A DNA stretch of 64,000 nt from Pseudomonas sp. MWU13-2100 (GTDB taxonomy: Bacteria; Pseudomonadota; Gammaproteobacteria; Pseudomonadales; Pseudomonadaceae), in assembly GCF_023242365.1 (NCBI RefSeq), contig NZ_JALLIX010000005.1:62001-126000 (forward strand), read 5' to 3'. The notes under the pieces are model-generated. The model made no database searches, was not told where the DNA came from, and saw only the letters and a list, made by a program, of their open reading frames with translations. Shown in pieces: positions 37,798-46,771 of this stretch. Positions within the stretch are counted from its first letter, which is position 1; each line of letters begins with the position of its first letter. A program made the translations under genes and the position numbers.

Positions 37798-38277
37798 TTA
37801 CAGGCCCAGGTCCGACAGCCCCGGGTGATCGTCCGGACGACGGCCCAGGGGCCAGTGGTACTTGCGCTCCGAAGCCTTGATCGGCATGTCGTTGATGCAG
37901 GCGTAACGGGTAGCCATCAAGCCGTTTTCGTCGAATTCCCAGTTTTCGTTGCCGTAGGAACGGAACCAGTTGCCAGAGTCGTCATGCCACTCATAGGCGT
38001 AGCGCACGGCGATGCGATTGTCGGTAAAGGCCCAGAGTTCCTTGATCAGTCGGTAGTCCAGTTCCTTGGCCCATTTGCGGCTCAGGAAAGCCTTGGCTTC
38101 CTCGCGGTTGTGGGCGAACTCGGCACGGTTACGCCATTGAGTGTCCAGGGTGTAGGCCAGGGACACGCGCTCCGGGTCGCGGGAGTTCCAGCCGTCTTCG
38201 GCCAGGCGGATCTTCTGGATCGCCGACTCACGGGTGAAAGGGGGAAGCGGCGGGCGGACGTCAGCGTCAGATGACAT
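37798..38277 (-). CDS. DUF1348 / NTF2-like family protein
   Basis: 159 residues from [43 protein letters not shown], with GGAG upstream. The fold is SnoaL/NTF2-like. Conserved phrases are [49 protein letters not shown] and [24 protein letters not shown]. The family function is not established. The neighbouring TetR gene (same strand, upstream) is probably its regulator. Confidence 0.85.
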   Translation of the reverse strand: MSSDADVRPPLPPFTRESAIQKIRLAEDGWNSRDPERVSLAYTLDTQWRNRAEFAHNREEAKAFLSRKWAKELDYRLIKELWAFTDNRIAVRYAYEWHDDSGNWFRSYGNENWEFDENGLMATRYACINDMPIKASERKYHWPLGRRPDDHPGLSDLGL

Positions 38278-38390
38278 GGCAATGTCTCCAATTGAGTAGG
38301 GTTCAGACAAGTTGTCGCGCTTGGGTCAAGCGGTCGCAGGCCCGTCGGCCACTCGCTCATCCGGAGCGTAGCGGCGGTTAGGCGCGCGAC

Positions 38391-38954
38391 TTAGAGCGCC
38401 AATAACGTTCGCGCCATGCATTGCGCATTATCGGCTGCACCGGGGTCGCCCATGACAAGTGCAACGGTAATGGCGCCATCGATCAGGATCAGCAACTGTT
38501 TACCCGTTGCCTGGGGATCGACGACGCCATGTGCTTCACAGAGCTCGACCACATAGTCGAGCAGCTTCTGTTTGTGTTCCCTGGCCAGTAGCCGTACCGG
38601 GTCCAGGGGATCGCCGGTTTCACCGGCGGTATTGATAAAGGCGCAGCCGCGAAAGCCCTCGCTGGCGAACCAGCCGCCCAGCACGCTGAACAGGGCGAGC
38701 AGACGCTCACCGGAGCTGGCGGCCTGCTCGACTTCGCCGCGATACCACTGCATCCAGCGGATATCCCGGCGGCGCAAGGCTTCCAGGGTCAGTTCGTCCT
38801 TGGTACCGAAGTACTTGTAGAGACTTTTGCGCGCCACACCGGAGGTGCGCACCAGCAGATCAATGCCGGTGGCATGAATGCCACTTTGATAGATCAACTG
38901 CTCGGCGGTATCCAGCAGGTTTTCGCGAGTCTGGTTCGGAGTGATGTTGTTCAT
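38391..38954 (-). CDS. TetR-family regulator
   Basis: 187 residues. The helix-turn-helix is TRENLLDTAEQLIYQSGIHATGIDLLVRTSGVARKSLYKYFGTKDELTLEAL (about 7-58). The C-terminal ligand domain includes FINTAGETGDPLDPVRLLAREH, of the YxaF/AcrR-like group. It is followed by the DUF1348 gene and has a perfect operator-type palindrome just upstream, so autoregulation is likely. Confidence 0.92.
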   Translation of the reverse strand: MNNITPNQTRENLLDTAEQLIYQSGIHATGIDLLVRTSGVARKSLYKYFGTKDELTLEALRRRDIRWMQWYRGEVEQAASSGERLLALFSVLGGWFASEGFRGCAFINTAGETGDPLDPVRLLAREHKQKLLDYVVELCEAHGVVDPQATGKQLLILIDGAITVALVMGDPGAADNAQCMARTLLAL

Positions 38955-38966
38955 GGGGAAGAGAGT

Positions 38967-38980
38967 AGAACGATCGTTCT
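38967..38980. promoter_or_regulatory. Perfect palindrome upstream of tetR-like gene (operator)
   Basis: AGAACGATCGTTCT is a 14-bp perfect palindrome 13 bases before the TetR-family ATG, where TetR proteins usually bind. Confidence 0.75.
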
Positions 38981-39153
38981 CTGCGGTCAATCGTCTTTTT
39001 GAAATAAACCCTGATGGGCGCTAGGGGGGGATGGCCGGGGAGTGCATGCTGGAACGGCTCCAGGTTGGCAGCAGAGCCCTCTTCGAAGGCGCGTCCGAGA
39101 GCGGCGCATGGTGTAGACTCAGCGATCCTTCGCATTCGACCCTAGCGAGCCCT

Positions 39154-40497
39154 ATGCCGTCGCTCTTCAAACGCTCCCTGTTGCCCAAACTGCGCAGCTT
39201 CCCCCTGGCCGCCGAGGCCTTGACCATCCTGCCTTCGGCGGCCGAGTTCCGGCGTTGTCTGCTGGAGAAGATTGCCGCTGCCCGGCAGCGCATCACGCTG
39301 GTGGCGTTGTACCTGCAGGAAGACGAAGCCGGCCAGGAAATCCTCGACGCCCTGCATGCGGCCAAGTCGGCCCGTCCGGAGTTGGACATCGTCGTGGTGG
39401 TGGACTGGCTGCGGGCCCAGCGCGGCCTGATCGGGGCCGGCAAGCAGCCAGGCAACAGTGCCTGGTACCAGGCGCAAACCCGCGACCACGCCACGGAAGT
39501 GCCGATCTATGGGGTGCCGGTGCAAACCCGCGAGCTGTTCGGCGTGTTGCACCTCAAGGGTTTCGTGATCGATGACTGCGTGATCTACAGCGGTGCCAGC
39601 CTGAACAACGTCTACCTGCACAAGTTCGACAAATACCGTTTTGACCGTTACCACGTGCTGCACAACACCGCCCTGGCTGACTCGATGCAGGGACTGATAC
39701 GCAACGAGTTGCTGGGCTCCCGGGCGGTACGCCGTCTCGACGTGCCCGAGTTGCCGACGACCCGAAGCCTGCGCGGCGATATCGGCGATTTGCGCAGCCG
39801 CCTGAAGAAGGTCGGCTATGACACCACGGCCGGCAGCGAGCCGACGTTCGGTCTGTCGGTCAGTCCGGTGATGGGCTTGGGCAAGAACAACCCGTTGAAC
39901 CGCCTGGTCTGTGAACTGATCGCCTCCAGCCAGCAGCAACTGACCATCTGCACGCCCTATTTCAACCTGCCGCTGGCGGTGACCCGGGAAATCAACCGGG
40001 CCCTGGAGCGCGGGGTGAAGATCGATATCATCGTCGGCGACAAGACCGCCAACGATTTCTATATCCCGCCAAGCCAGCCGTTCAAGGTGATCGCCGCCTT
40101 GCCCTATCTCTACGAGATCAGCCTGCGGCGTTTCGCCAAGCGGCATCAGGCGGTGATCGACAGCGGGCAACTGAATCTGCACCTGTGGCGTGACGGCGAC
40201 AACACCTATCACCTCAAGGGCATGTGGGTCGACGAACGTTATACCTTGCTGACCGGGAACAACCTCAATCCACGGGCGTTCCGACTGGATCTGGAGAATG
40301 CCCTGTTGATTGACGATCCGCGTCGCGAGTTGCTGGAGATGCGCGAGAAGGAGTTGGCCCAGATCATGGAAAACACCCAGCGGATCGACAGCTTCAAGGA
40401 CCTGGAGACCCTGATGGACTATCCGGAAGCGGTGGGCAAGTTCCTGCGGCGTGTCAGTCGGGTGCGGATCGAGCGGTTGTTGTATCGGATGTTGTAA
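39154..40497 (+). CDS. pssA: CDP-diacylglycerol-serine O-phosphatidyltransferase (PLD-superfamily PssA)
   Basis: 447 residues from MPSLFKRSLLPKLRSFPLAAEALTILPSAAEFR. It has two HKD motifs, HLKGFVIDD with GASLNNVYLHK and HLKGMWVDERY with NNLNPRAFRLD, as in the soluble, ribosome-associated PssA of Gram-negative bacteria. It makes phosphatidylserine from CDP-diacylglycerol and serine, the precursor of phosphatidylethanolamine. The ribosome site is weak; the upstream in-frame extension lacks family similarity. Confidence 0.93.
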   Translation: MPSLFKRSLLPKLRSFPLAAEALTILPSAAEFRRCLLEKIAAARQRITLVALYLQEDEAGQEILDALHAAKSARPELDIVVVVDWLRAQRGLIGAGKQPGNSAWYQAQTRDHATEVPIYGVPVQTRELFGVLHLKGFVIDDCVIYSGASLNNVYLHKFDKYRFDRYHVLHNTALADSMQGLIRNELLGSRAVRRLDVPELPTTRSLRGDIGDLRSRLKKVGYDTTAGSEPTFGLSVSPVMGLGKNNPLNRLVCELIASSQQQLTICTPYFNLPLAVTREINRALERGVKIDIIVGDKTANDFYIPPSQPFKVIAALPYLYEISLRRFAKRHQAVIDSGQLNLHLWRDGDNTYHLKGMWVDERYTLLTGNNLNPRAFRLDLENALLIDDPRRELLEMREKELAQIMENTQRIDSFKDLETLMDYPEAVGKFLRRVSRVRIERLLYRML

Positions 40498-40530
40498 GGT
40501 GGGAGGACGGCAGGGGTAGCGCGTTATCGT

Positions 40531-40620
40531 TCATCGCGAGCAAGCTTGCTCCTACGGTATTGAGTCGTTCGCGAAAGCGGATTCAACCGAATCATTGTAG
40601 GCGCCAGCCTGCTGGCGAAG
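40531..40620. repeat. REP-type inverted pair
   Basis: CGCGAGCAAGCTTGCTCCTA facing TGTAGGCGCCAGCCTGCTGG, between convergent pssA and the efe operon end. Confidence 0.65.
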
Positions 40621-40664
40621 GGGCCATCCCAGGCGATATCAATCCCCCGGGATGAATACCGGCC

Positions 40665-41489
40665 TCAGTTCAGGCCCAGCTTGCCACGCAGGGTCGACAG
40701 GTCTTCGGCCAGGGTCGTGACCGGACCCACCAGGGCCTTGCGGTCGGCTTCCTTGACCTTGTCATAGGTTTCGAAACCGCCATCCTTGGTCTTGTACTTG
40801 GCCAGGATCTTGTCCACGGCGGCGAAGTTCTTGTCCACCTTGGCGGCGAACCCCTTGTCCTGCTTCTCGATCTGCGGACGGAACAGGTCGACGATTTTCT
40901 TCGCGCCGTCGATGTTGCCCTGGAAGTCATACAGGTCGGTGTGGCTGTAACGGTCTTCTTCACCGGAAATCTTGGTGGCCGCCACTTCTTCCAGCAGCGC
41001 AGCGGCACCGCCGACGACTTTCTCAGGAGGGAAGGTCAGGCCGGCGACGCGGGTCTGCAGGTCCTTGACGTCCTTGTTCAGGCCATCCGCCAGGGCGCCC
41101 AGGCCGTCGGTGGTGTTTTCCGAGAACAGGGTGTATTCGATACGATGGAAACCGGTGAAGTCTTCGGCCGTCACGCCTTTTTCATGGTCGTTGACGCGCG
41201 AGTCGATGGCGCCGTCCAGGTCATTGAACAGCTCGGCGATCGGCTCGATCTTCTCGTAGTGCACGCGAGTCGGTGCATAGAGCTTCTTGGCGGTGGCCAG
41301 GTCGCCTTTCTTCACCGCGTCGGTGAACTGCTGGGTCTTGCTGGCCAACTCGTCAAGTTCTTCGGTCACATAGATCTTGTAGTCGGACACTGGCCCCACC
41401 AGATCCAACGGCGCGGTGGCCGCGAAAGCCGAAAGCGGTGTGTGGAACAGGCCAAGGGCCAACAACAAAGCAAGAGGCGACTTCTTCAT
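40665..41489 (-). CDS. Imelysin/EfeO-like periplasmic iron-uptake protein (EfeM type)
   Basis: 274 residues. A signal peptide [23 protein letters not shown] is followed directly by the peptidase M75/imelysin domain. The metal motif HRIEYTLF (HxxE) and the paired [21 protein letters not shown] are present. It lacks the N-terminal cupredoxin domain that the other EfeO of this operon has, so it matches the short EfeM/AlgP7-like form. It is the last gene of the efe operon, 25 bases after efeB. Confidence 0.88.
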   Translation of the reverse strand: MKKSPLALLLALGLFHTPLSAFAATAPLDLVGPVSDYKIYVTEELDELASKTQQFTDAVKKGDLATAKKLYAPTRVHYEKIEPIAELFNDLDGAIDSRVNDHEKGVTAEDFTGFHRIEYTLFSENTTDGLGALADGLNKDVKDLQTRVAGLTFPPEKVVGGAAALLEEVAATKISGEEDRYSHTDLYDFQGNIDGAKKIVDLFRPQIEKQDKGFAAKVDKNFAAVDKILAKYKTKDGGFETYDKVKEADRKALVGPVTTLAEDLSTLRGKLGLN

Positions 41490-41514
41490 GGGACGTTTCC
41501 TGGTGAGTTAAGGG

Positions 41515-42825
41515 TCAAGCGATGGCTTTTTGTTTTACAGCTGAAAGCAGTGAGCGACCGATAAAGTCCTGATCGCTGGTGACCCCGGGCAGGGTGAAAA
41601 AATAACCGCCGCCGATGGGCTTGAGGTACTCCTCCAGGGGCTCGCCGTTGAGCCGGGTCTGCACGGCGATAAAGCCTTGCGCCAGATCCGCTTGGTAGCA
41701 GATGAACAGCAGGCCCATCTCCAACTGGCCGTTCTTGCTCACGCCATTGGAGTAGTTGAACGGGCGACGCAGGATCAGGTTGCGCTGGGTTTCGGCGGTG
41801 CGCGGATTGGCCAGGCGGATATGCGCATCGAGCTTGGTCAGCTTGCCTTCCGGGTCCTTGCTGTAGTCGGGGACCTGGTTCTCCGTCTGGCCATCCATGG
41901 GCGCACCGGTGGTCTTGACCCGGCCGATGATGCTCTGCTGTTCCTGCAGCGGCGTGCGGTCCCAACGCTCCACCAGGTTGCGGATGATCCGCACGGCCTG
42001 ATAGCTGCCGGCCACGGCCCAGGCCGGTTCATTGGTCCCGGGCTGGACCCAGACGATTTTGTCCATGGCGCTGGCATCGTTGGAGTCGGGGTTGGCCGAG
42101 CCGTCACGGAAACCGAGGAAGTTGCGTGCGCTCTGGGCTGGTTCACCGGCCTTGACCGGTGCCTGGGCCGGTACCGTGCCTTCCTGTTTCCAGCGCACCA
42201 GCAGCAGGTCCGGAGTGTTCTTGACGATATCGCGCAGGGCGTGAATGTTGGTGTCCGGAGTGTTGGAGCAGAACTGGATGCTCAGGTCGCCGTGGCACAG
42301 TTCCGATTGCAGTGCGTCGTTGGGGAAACCGACCATGCGGATCAGGTGCTTGGGCTTGACGCTGGCCAGGCCGTAGCGCTCATCGAACAGCGACTCACCC
42401 ACCGCGACGGTGATGGTCAGGTTGTCCGGGGTAACCACCGGGCCGAGAATCCCGGAATCCAGGGGCGGCAGTTTTTCATCGACCTGTTTCACCGGACCGC
42501 CGCTCATAAGGAACGCGATGCGCTTGTTCAAGGTGCGGAACAGGCGTTCGAGTTCCTCGCTGTCGCTGGCCAGGACGTCGAAGGAGACGATCATGCCGGC
42601 GGCCGGACGCGGGGTGACGATCCCGGTCTGGTGCTTGCCGTGGAAGTCGTGGCGGTCCTCGGTCTTGTCGCTGCTCGGGGCTTCGGTGACCTGTGCCTGG
42701 CTGGCGGCCATGGCCGGGCAGCTCAGGGCGCTGCCGGCGAGGGCGGCGCCGGCCACCCCCATGCCCAGCAGGACGCGACGGCGCTGGGCGGAGAATTCGG
42801 CGTTGTTGTGTTCTGAATCGCTCAT
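41515..42825 (-). CDS. efeB: EfeB, Tat-exported DyP-type haem peroxidase
   Basis: 436 residues from MSDSEHNNAEFSAQRRRVLLGMGVAGAALAG, a twin-arginine signal. The DyP signature GFRDGSANPDSND with the catalytic Asp and the C-terminal EPLEEYLKPIGGGYFFTLPG match EfeB/YcdB. The enzyme acts in the periplasm as a DyP peroxidase in the EfeUOB ferrous-iron system, reported to oxidise Fe(II) or extract iron from haem. It lies between the two EfeO-type genes. Confidence 0.93.
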   Translation of the reverse strand: MSDSEHNNAEFSAQRRRVLLGMGVAGAALAGSALSCPAMAASQAQVTEAPSSDKTEDRHDFHGKHQTGIVTPRPAAGMIVSFDVLASDSEELERLFRTLNKRIAFLMSGGPVKQVDEKLPPLDSGILGPVVTPDNLTITVAVGESLFDERYGLASVKPKHLIRMVGFPNDALQSELCHGDLSIQFCSNTPDTNIHALRDIVKNTPDLLLVRWKQEGTVPAQAPVKAGEPAQSARNFLGFRDGSANPDSNDASAMDKIVWVQPGTNEPAWAVAGSYQAVRIIRNLVERWDRTPLQEQQSIIGRVKTTGAPMDGQTENQVPDYSKDPEGKLTKLDAHIRLANPRTAETQRNLILRRPFNYSNGVSKNGQLEMGLLFICYQADLAQGFIAVQTRLNGEPLEEYLKPIGGGYFFTLPGVTSDQDFIGRSLLSAVKQKAIA

Positions 42826-42844
42826 GTTCGTATCGTCTGCTTGG

Positions 42845-44038
42845 TTACAGGCCGGAAAGGCCGAGGGCGGGATCGATTCCATCGAGTGCATCGGCCAGGT
42901 CCTTGGCCTTGTTGCTGATCTGCTGGCGTTGCGCGGCACTTACGGTGTCGTAGGTGACATAGCCGTCGGTGTTGCGCAGGCCGTTGAATTCGGCGTCGAG
43001 GGCCGTGGCGGCGCTGTCGATCTTCACCAGTAGCTCGCCGGACGACTTGACCAGCAGCGGTCGCATCAGGTCGATGACCTTTTGTGCGGCTTGCAGGTTG
43101 GCGGCGAAGCCGTCCAGGTCGACGTGGCTGTAGCGCTCTTCTTCGCCGCCGCTGGCGCGGGTATCGGCCATGCTGCGCAGGCTGCGCACGACGATGCTGA
43201 CCAGTTGTTCCGGCGGCAGAGATTGGGCCAGCAGTTGCTGCTTGAGGTTGGCGACATCGGCTTGCAGATGCTGGGCGACCGGCACCAGGCCGTCGACGCT
43301 GCGTTGCTGGAACAGGCCGTACTCGATGCGGTGGAAGCCGCCGAAGCCGGGGTCCTGCTCGCGTTTTTCGTAATAGTCGGCGCGGGCATTGATCGCGTTA
43401 TCCAGTTCGGCGAGCCGCTGGGCGGCCGGGGCCAGGCGCTGGTAGGCGGCACGGGCCGGGGCATAGAGCACCTGGGCCTGGGTCAGGTCACCGGCGGCAA
43501 TCGCCTGTTCCAGTGCATCGACGGCCTTGATCAGTGCGTTGCCCTGGCTGCTCAGGTAGACGCGGAACTCCGACAACGGCCCGATAAAGGCGGTCATTGA
43601 CGGACGCGCCTTGGCCGCGGCCTCGGAAGCCGCCGTAGGCGTGACGTGCAGGGTGCCGCGCGGATTGCTCAGCAGGCCGCAGGTAATGGCGTAGTCGCCG
43701 GGTTGCAGGTTGGCATTGATCACCTGGCTCAGGCCCGGGGCGATGTTCTCGCGCTCCTCGAGCACCAGTACGCCGTCGAGGATCTCCCACTCGACCGCGC
43801 GTTGCGAACTGTTGAGGATGCGGAAGCTGTTCTGCCCGGCCGGCACGCTCAGGGCATTTGGCTCGCAGCCGTGGGCCTGGATGGTCACGGTGATTTCGTT
43901 GTGATGGGCCTGGCGTTTGCTCGCGGCCAGTTGCGAGGCGTAATAGAACAGTCCACCGGCCGCGATCATCACGATCACCGAGCCGGCTACCGCCCAGCGC
44001 AGGGCCTGGGGCGGTTTGCCAGTTGCAGGGTTGGACAT
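42845..44038 (-). CDS. efeO: EfeO, cupredoxin-imelysin iron-binding protein
   Basis: 397 residues. The N-terminal hydrophobic segment RWAVAGSVIVMIAAGGLFYYA (about 14-34) is an uncleaved anchor or signal. The cupredoxin domain (about 48-135; HGCEPNALSVPAGQNSFRILNSS...CGLLSNPRGTL) is followed by the imelysin domain with HRIEYGLF (HxxE) and GGEEERYSHVDLDGF. It binds iron or copper in the periplasm and hands iron to EfeU. It starts 8 bases after the efeU stop. Confidence 0.93.
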   Translation of the reverse strand: MSNPATGKPPQALRWAVAGSVIVMIAAGGLFYYASQLAASKRQAHHNEITVTIQAHGCEPNALSVPAGQNSFRILNSSQRAVEWEILDGVLVLEERENIAPGLSQVINANLQPGDYAITCGLLSNPRGTLHVTPTAASEAAAKARPSMTAFIGPLSEFRVYLSSQGNALIKAVDALEQAIAAGDLTQAQVLYAPARAAYQRLAPAAQRLAELDNAINARADYYEKREQDPGFGGFHRIEYGLFQQRSVDGLVPVAQHLQADVANLKQQLLAQSLPPEQLVSIVVRSLRSMADTRASGGEEERYSHVDLDGFAANLQAAQKVIDLMRPLLVKSSGELLVKIDSAATALDAEFNGLRNTDGYVTYDTVSAAQRQQISNKAKDLADALDGIDPALGLSGL

Positions 44039-44046
44039 GGGTAACC

Positions 44047-44889
44047 TTACTGGTTGGGAACGGAAGAAGTGTGCTTGGGTGCCGGTGCCGCGCTCGGCAG
44101 GAAGAACAGCACCAGGGTGAACGCCAGGTACAGCAGGTAGGCGCCGAGGACGCTGACCGTCGGCGCATCCTGGTAACCGAACATGCCGGCCAGGACCGAG
44201 CCCGCCGGGCCGTCCATCGGCAGCGTGGCGCTGATATCGAAGACCACGGTTTGCAGGTGGTTCCACAGGCCGGCTTCATGCAGGGCCTGGACCGAATTGG
44301 CGAGGATGCCGGCGGCGACCACCAGGATGAACAGGCCGGTCCAGCGGAAGAACAGACCCAGGTTCAGGCGCATGCTGCCGCTGTAGATGGCGAAACCGAT
44401 GAAAATCGCCAGGATCAGGCCGAGCAGGGCGCCGATGGGTGCGCCCGGACCGTCACTCTGCTGGAACACCGCCAGCAGGAAGAACACGGTTTCCAGGCCT
44501 TCGCGGGCCACGGCGAAAAACACCATGGCAATCAGCGCCCAGACCTGATGTTTGGAACCGGCGAGTGCCTGGTCGAGGGATTCGTGCAGGGCGTGCTTGA
44601 TGGAGCGGGCGACCTTGCGCATCCAGAACACCATCGAACTGAGGATGCTGACGGCGACCAGTCCGACCACTCCTTCGAAGAGTTCCTGCTGTTTCTGCGG
44701 GAACTCGGCACTGACCAGCTCCAGGCCACCACCGACCAGCAGGGCAAGGGCGGCGGCGAGAAACACGCCGATCCACACCGCCGGCATCCACTGACCCCGG
44801 CCGGTCTGCTTGAGGTAACTGGCGATAATGCCAACGATAAGCGCGGCTTCAATGCCTTCGCGCAGCATGATCAGGAAGGGAACCAGCAT
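44047..44889 (-). CDS. efeU: EfeU, FTR1-family iron permease
   Basis: 280 residues from MLVPFLIMLREGIEAALIVGI. It has seven or so hydrophobic segments. Both REGxE iron-binding motifs are present: REGIEAAL at 10-17 and REGLETVFFLL in the middle. This is the ferrous/ferric permease of the EfeUOB system. It is the first gene of the operon. A Fur box lies 41 bases upstream. A GTG five codons earlier is a possible alternative start. Confidence 0.93.
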   Translation of the reverse strand: MLVPFLIMLREGIEAALIVGIIASYLKQTGRGQWMPAVWIGVFLAAALALLVGGGLELVSAEFPQKQQELFEGVVGLVAVSILSSMVFWMRKVARSIKHALHESLDQALAGSKHQVWALIAMVFFAVAREGLETVFFLLAVFQQSDGPGAPIGALLGLILAIFIGFAIYSGSMRLNLGLFFRWTGLFILVVAAGILANSVQALHEAGLWNHLQTVVFDISATLPMDGPAGSVLAGMFGYQDAPTVSVLGAYLLYLAFTLVLFFLPSAAPAPKHTSSVPNQ

Positions 44890-44929
44890 TCGGCAACGCA
44901 CCACTGTTAGAGAAGATGGTAATTTGTAA

Positions 44930-44948
44930 CATAATGATACTCATTACT
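44930..44948. promoter_or_regulatory. Fur box of the efe operon
   Basis: CATAATGATACTCATTACT matches the Fur consensus GATAATGATAATCATTATC at 15 of 19 positions, 41 bases upstream of efeU. Confidence 0.8.
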
Positions 44949-45076
44949 AAACAGTTTTGATTGCTAATTGCTGAATGGTGGCTGAATAGGCGCGGCGGGA
45001 CGCTGGGAAGGGGCTGTCCGGTGCTGTTTGCGCGCGGGGGATCGGCGATCCGCAAGAGGCGGGTTTACGCGGTCAC

Positions 45077-45175
45077 TGTGGGAGCCGGCTTGCTGGCGAT
45101 GGCGTCCGTATGGACAGCGCAAGGCTCAAGGCCCTCATCGCTGCGATACGGCGTCCCGACAAGCCAGCTCCAGGT
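45077..45175. repeat. REP-type inverted pair
   Basis: TGTGGGAGCCGGCTTGCTGG facing CCCGACAAGCCAGCTCCAGG, between the Fur box region and the DUF2790 gene. Confidence 0.65.
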
Positions 45176-45209
45176 TTTGCGGTGTTTTCAGGATTCGGTC
45201 TTATTGGAA

Positions 45210-45476
45210 TCAGTTATTGAAATTGCAGGAATCCGACAGCTTGAGGTAGCTGATCTCCGCGGGCTTGCCGGCGGTATCGATGAACTTCATGTCGGCCGTG
45301 ATGACTTTGCATTCCTGGCTCGGTTGCTCAGTCATCGAGATGACCTTGGCCACGTGCAGGGGCATGCCGTAATGATAAGGCACGGGTTGAGTGGTGCCGG
45401 TGTTGTCGGCCTGTGCCAGGCCGGCAAAGGTCGAGAGGGCCAGGGCTCCCATCGCCAGCAGGGTACGTAGTTTCAT
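45210..45476 (-). CDS. Small secreted DUF2790-family protein
   Basis: 88 residues from MKLRTLLAMGALALSTFAGLAQA (signal peptide, cleavage near 23), with CGGAGAA upstream. The mature part PVPYHYGMPLHVAKVISMTEQPSQECKVITADMKFIDTAGKPAEISYLKLSDSC, with two cysteines, is the DUF2790 family found widely in Pseudomonas. The function is unknown. The same strand continues into the REP and Fur-box region. Confidence 0.85.
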   Translation of the reverse strand: MKLRTLLAMGALALSTFAGLAQADNTGTTQPVPYHYGMPLHVAKVISMTEQPSQECKVITADMKFIDTAGKPAEISYLKLSDSCNFNN

Positions 45477-45690
45477 GGCATTTCTCCGAAGCAGGCTTGA
45501 GGTTTTATCCAGCGCCATGGGGGTGTTGGACATGCCGCGGAGGGCGTCAGGGGAAAGCTGCGCGAGCGCGGTCGATTCCACTTTCAATATGCAGGATTAA
45601 TCCTGAATTAAGTGTAGGATTTTTTATTAGCCTGCTAGTGAAATTGACCGCCTGAGGTTAACCATTACTCTGGAAATGATCTCGGTTCAA

Positions 45691-45734
45691 TGCACCCCGT
45701 GGGAGACATCGGTCGATGTCTCCCACGGGGTGCA
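45691..45734. terminator. Perfect long hairpin
   Basis: Arms of 21 bases (TGCACCCCGTGGGAGACATCG and its exact complement) with only 2 bases between them. No T-run on either side. It may be a bidirectional terminator or REP-like structure. Confidence 0.6.
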
Positions 45735-45738
45735 TGCG

Positions 45739-45797
45739 CTATCAGCGCTCTTATGCGTTGTACAACGACGCGCAATACATCACAACCATCCTGCAGC
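45739..45797. repeat. Direct repeat, copy 1 (3' end of a small gene)
   Basis: About 88 percent identical by eye to 47762-47818, same orientation. On the minus strand both encode LQDGCDVLRVV(V/E)QRIR. Confidence 0.75.
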
Positions 45798-45864
45798 CTT
45801 GTTGTGCTTGCGACAGTTGCAATGCGCTTATGCACTATAATCAGTTATTAAAATTTGCAGTAAC

Positions 45865-45951
45865 GGTTACTCCAAAAAAATCTAACTACCTGTTATTTTT
45901 GACAGTATTCGGTCGGGCGTGCCCGCCTTATATTTTATTTGTCTCGATTTA
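45865..45951 (+). repeat. Upstream repeat A, copy 1, with CTGTTATTTTTGACAG dyad
   Basis: About 87 bases that are roughly 75-80 percent like 46651-46738 (GGTTACTCC, A-run, CTAACTACCTGT, TGACAGTATTC, TATATT in order). The dyad is at 45890-45905, and TATATT follows TGACA by 24 bases in both copies. Both copies precede an accessory gene. Confidence 0.7.
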
Positions 45952-46019
45952 AGGACAATGAAAAGACTGCCGGGTTTGGTGAAAGCCCCGTGTTGTATAG
46001 GCTGAACGGTTGAGTTTTG

Positions 46020-46460
46020 ATGAAACAGATATCTTTCTCTTATGTCGAATATGCGGGCAGGCGTGAGCGCTTCCTGATCGAAATGAATCAGGTGGTGCCG
46101 TGGATGGGTTTAATTTACGAAAAGGAAGTGGTAATGCTCGGTTTGGAGGATGGCCCTCTGTCATGGAGTAAAAGACTCTTCTGCAAGGATGCTGATCCAA
46201 TCGAAATGTACCATATGCGGGAAGTTCGTTATGTTAATCACGCCTCTTACCTGAGTGGAGGGCATATCATGTTGACTGCAGATGATTTCAAAGGTTTAAA
46301 TCCTGGCGATAAAGTACAGATCAGGCTTGATCCTGAATCAAGAGCAACCCAATGGGTTTATTTTCACTCGGTTTTTGCTGGGCGACTGAACTATAATGAT
46401 CTGAATTTTCAGGAGTATTCGGTTGAGCTATCAACGCTTACATCTCCAATTGCCTCTTGA
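46020..46460 (+). CDS. Chimeric ORF: IS5-family transposase N-terminus joined to an unknown protein
   Basis: 146 residues. Residues 1-31 (MKQISFSYVEYAG followed by RRERFLIEMNQVVPW) closely match the N-terminus of IS5-type transposases (MKQxTFADAEYAGKRKQTR then ELFLIEMDRVVPWKGL), with a 5-residue internal deletion. After MGLI the similarity stops. The remaining 115 residues are unlike transposase. An internal ATG at 46134 with GGAAG upstream could be the original start of that part (108 residues). Codon use is A+T-richer than the flanking genome. Function unknown. Confidence 0.65.
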   Translation: MKQISFSYVEYAGRRERFLIEMNQVVPWMGLIYEKEVVMLGLEDGPLSWSKRLFCKDADPIEMYHMREVRYVNHASYLSGGHIMLTADDFKGLNPGDKVQIRLDPESRATQWVYFHSVFAGRLNYNDLNFQEYSVELSTLTSPIAS

Positions 46461-46771
46461 TCGCCTAAATGGGATGGTCATAGCGGGCCTCATGCCGCAA
46501 CCGGTGCTATCAGGTGTTGGTGGGCTGAGTTGCGGCTCGGCTACGGCGTTGCGAGAAGAATGATGCTGTTCCTGGTAAAGGGGGGTGACCGAAATATGTG
46601 CAAAATACTCAGTCAAGGGCGGTGAGGCTTGCATGCGGTTTTGGAATAATGGTTACTCCCAAAAAACCTAATTACCTGTCATTTCTGACAGTATTCAGCT
46701 GGGTATGGCTCTTCTATATTCCTCTTGTCGTCGAATTAATAACTCACCAGGTTCAGATAAGGAGTTTTTTT
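46461..46771. other. Gap between accessory genes
   Basis: About 310 bases. The first 190 hold no convincing gene. The second copy of repeat A (46651-46738) precedes the next gene's ribosome site AAGGAG. Confidence 0.5.
46651..46738 (+). repeat. Upstream repeat A, copy 2, with CTGTCATTTCTGACAG dyad
   Basis: Second copy of 45865-45951. The dyad at 46676-46691 is a perfect 6-4-6 inverted repeat. Confidence 0.7.

Larger units (their letters stand above)
45477..46019. other. Intergenic start of the accessory patch
   Basis: About 540 bases that turn A+T-rich after 45600. It contains a 21-bp-arm perfect hairpin (45691-45734), a 3'-gene-fragment copy (45739-45797), a repeat with the CTGTTA-TTTT-TGACAG dyad (45865-45951) and the left part of an IS5-type fragment (from about 45960). 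Confidence 0.7.

Noticed and set aside
44850..45200. Second Fur-regulated gene (DUF2790 gene)
   Set aside because: The DUF2790 gene is transcribed toward, not away from, the Fur box, which serves efeU.
46480..46640. Second insertion-sequence end (GGGGTGACCGAAATATG-like stretch)
   Set aside because: No matching inverted end or transposase fragment could be paired with it, so I could not support an IS call.
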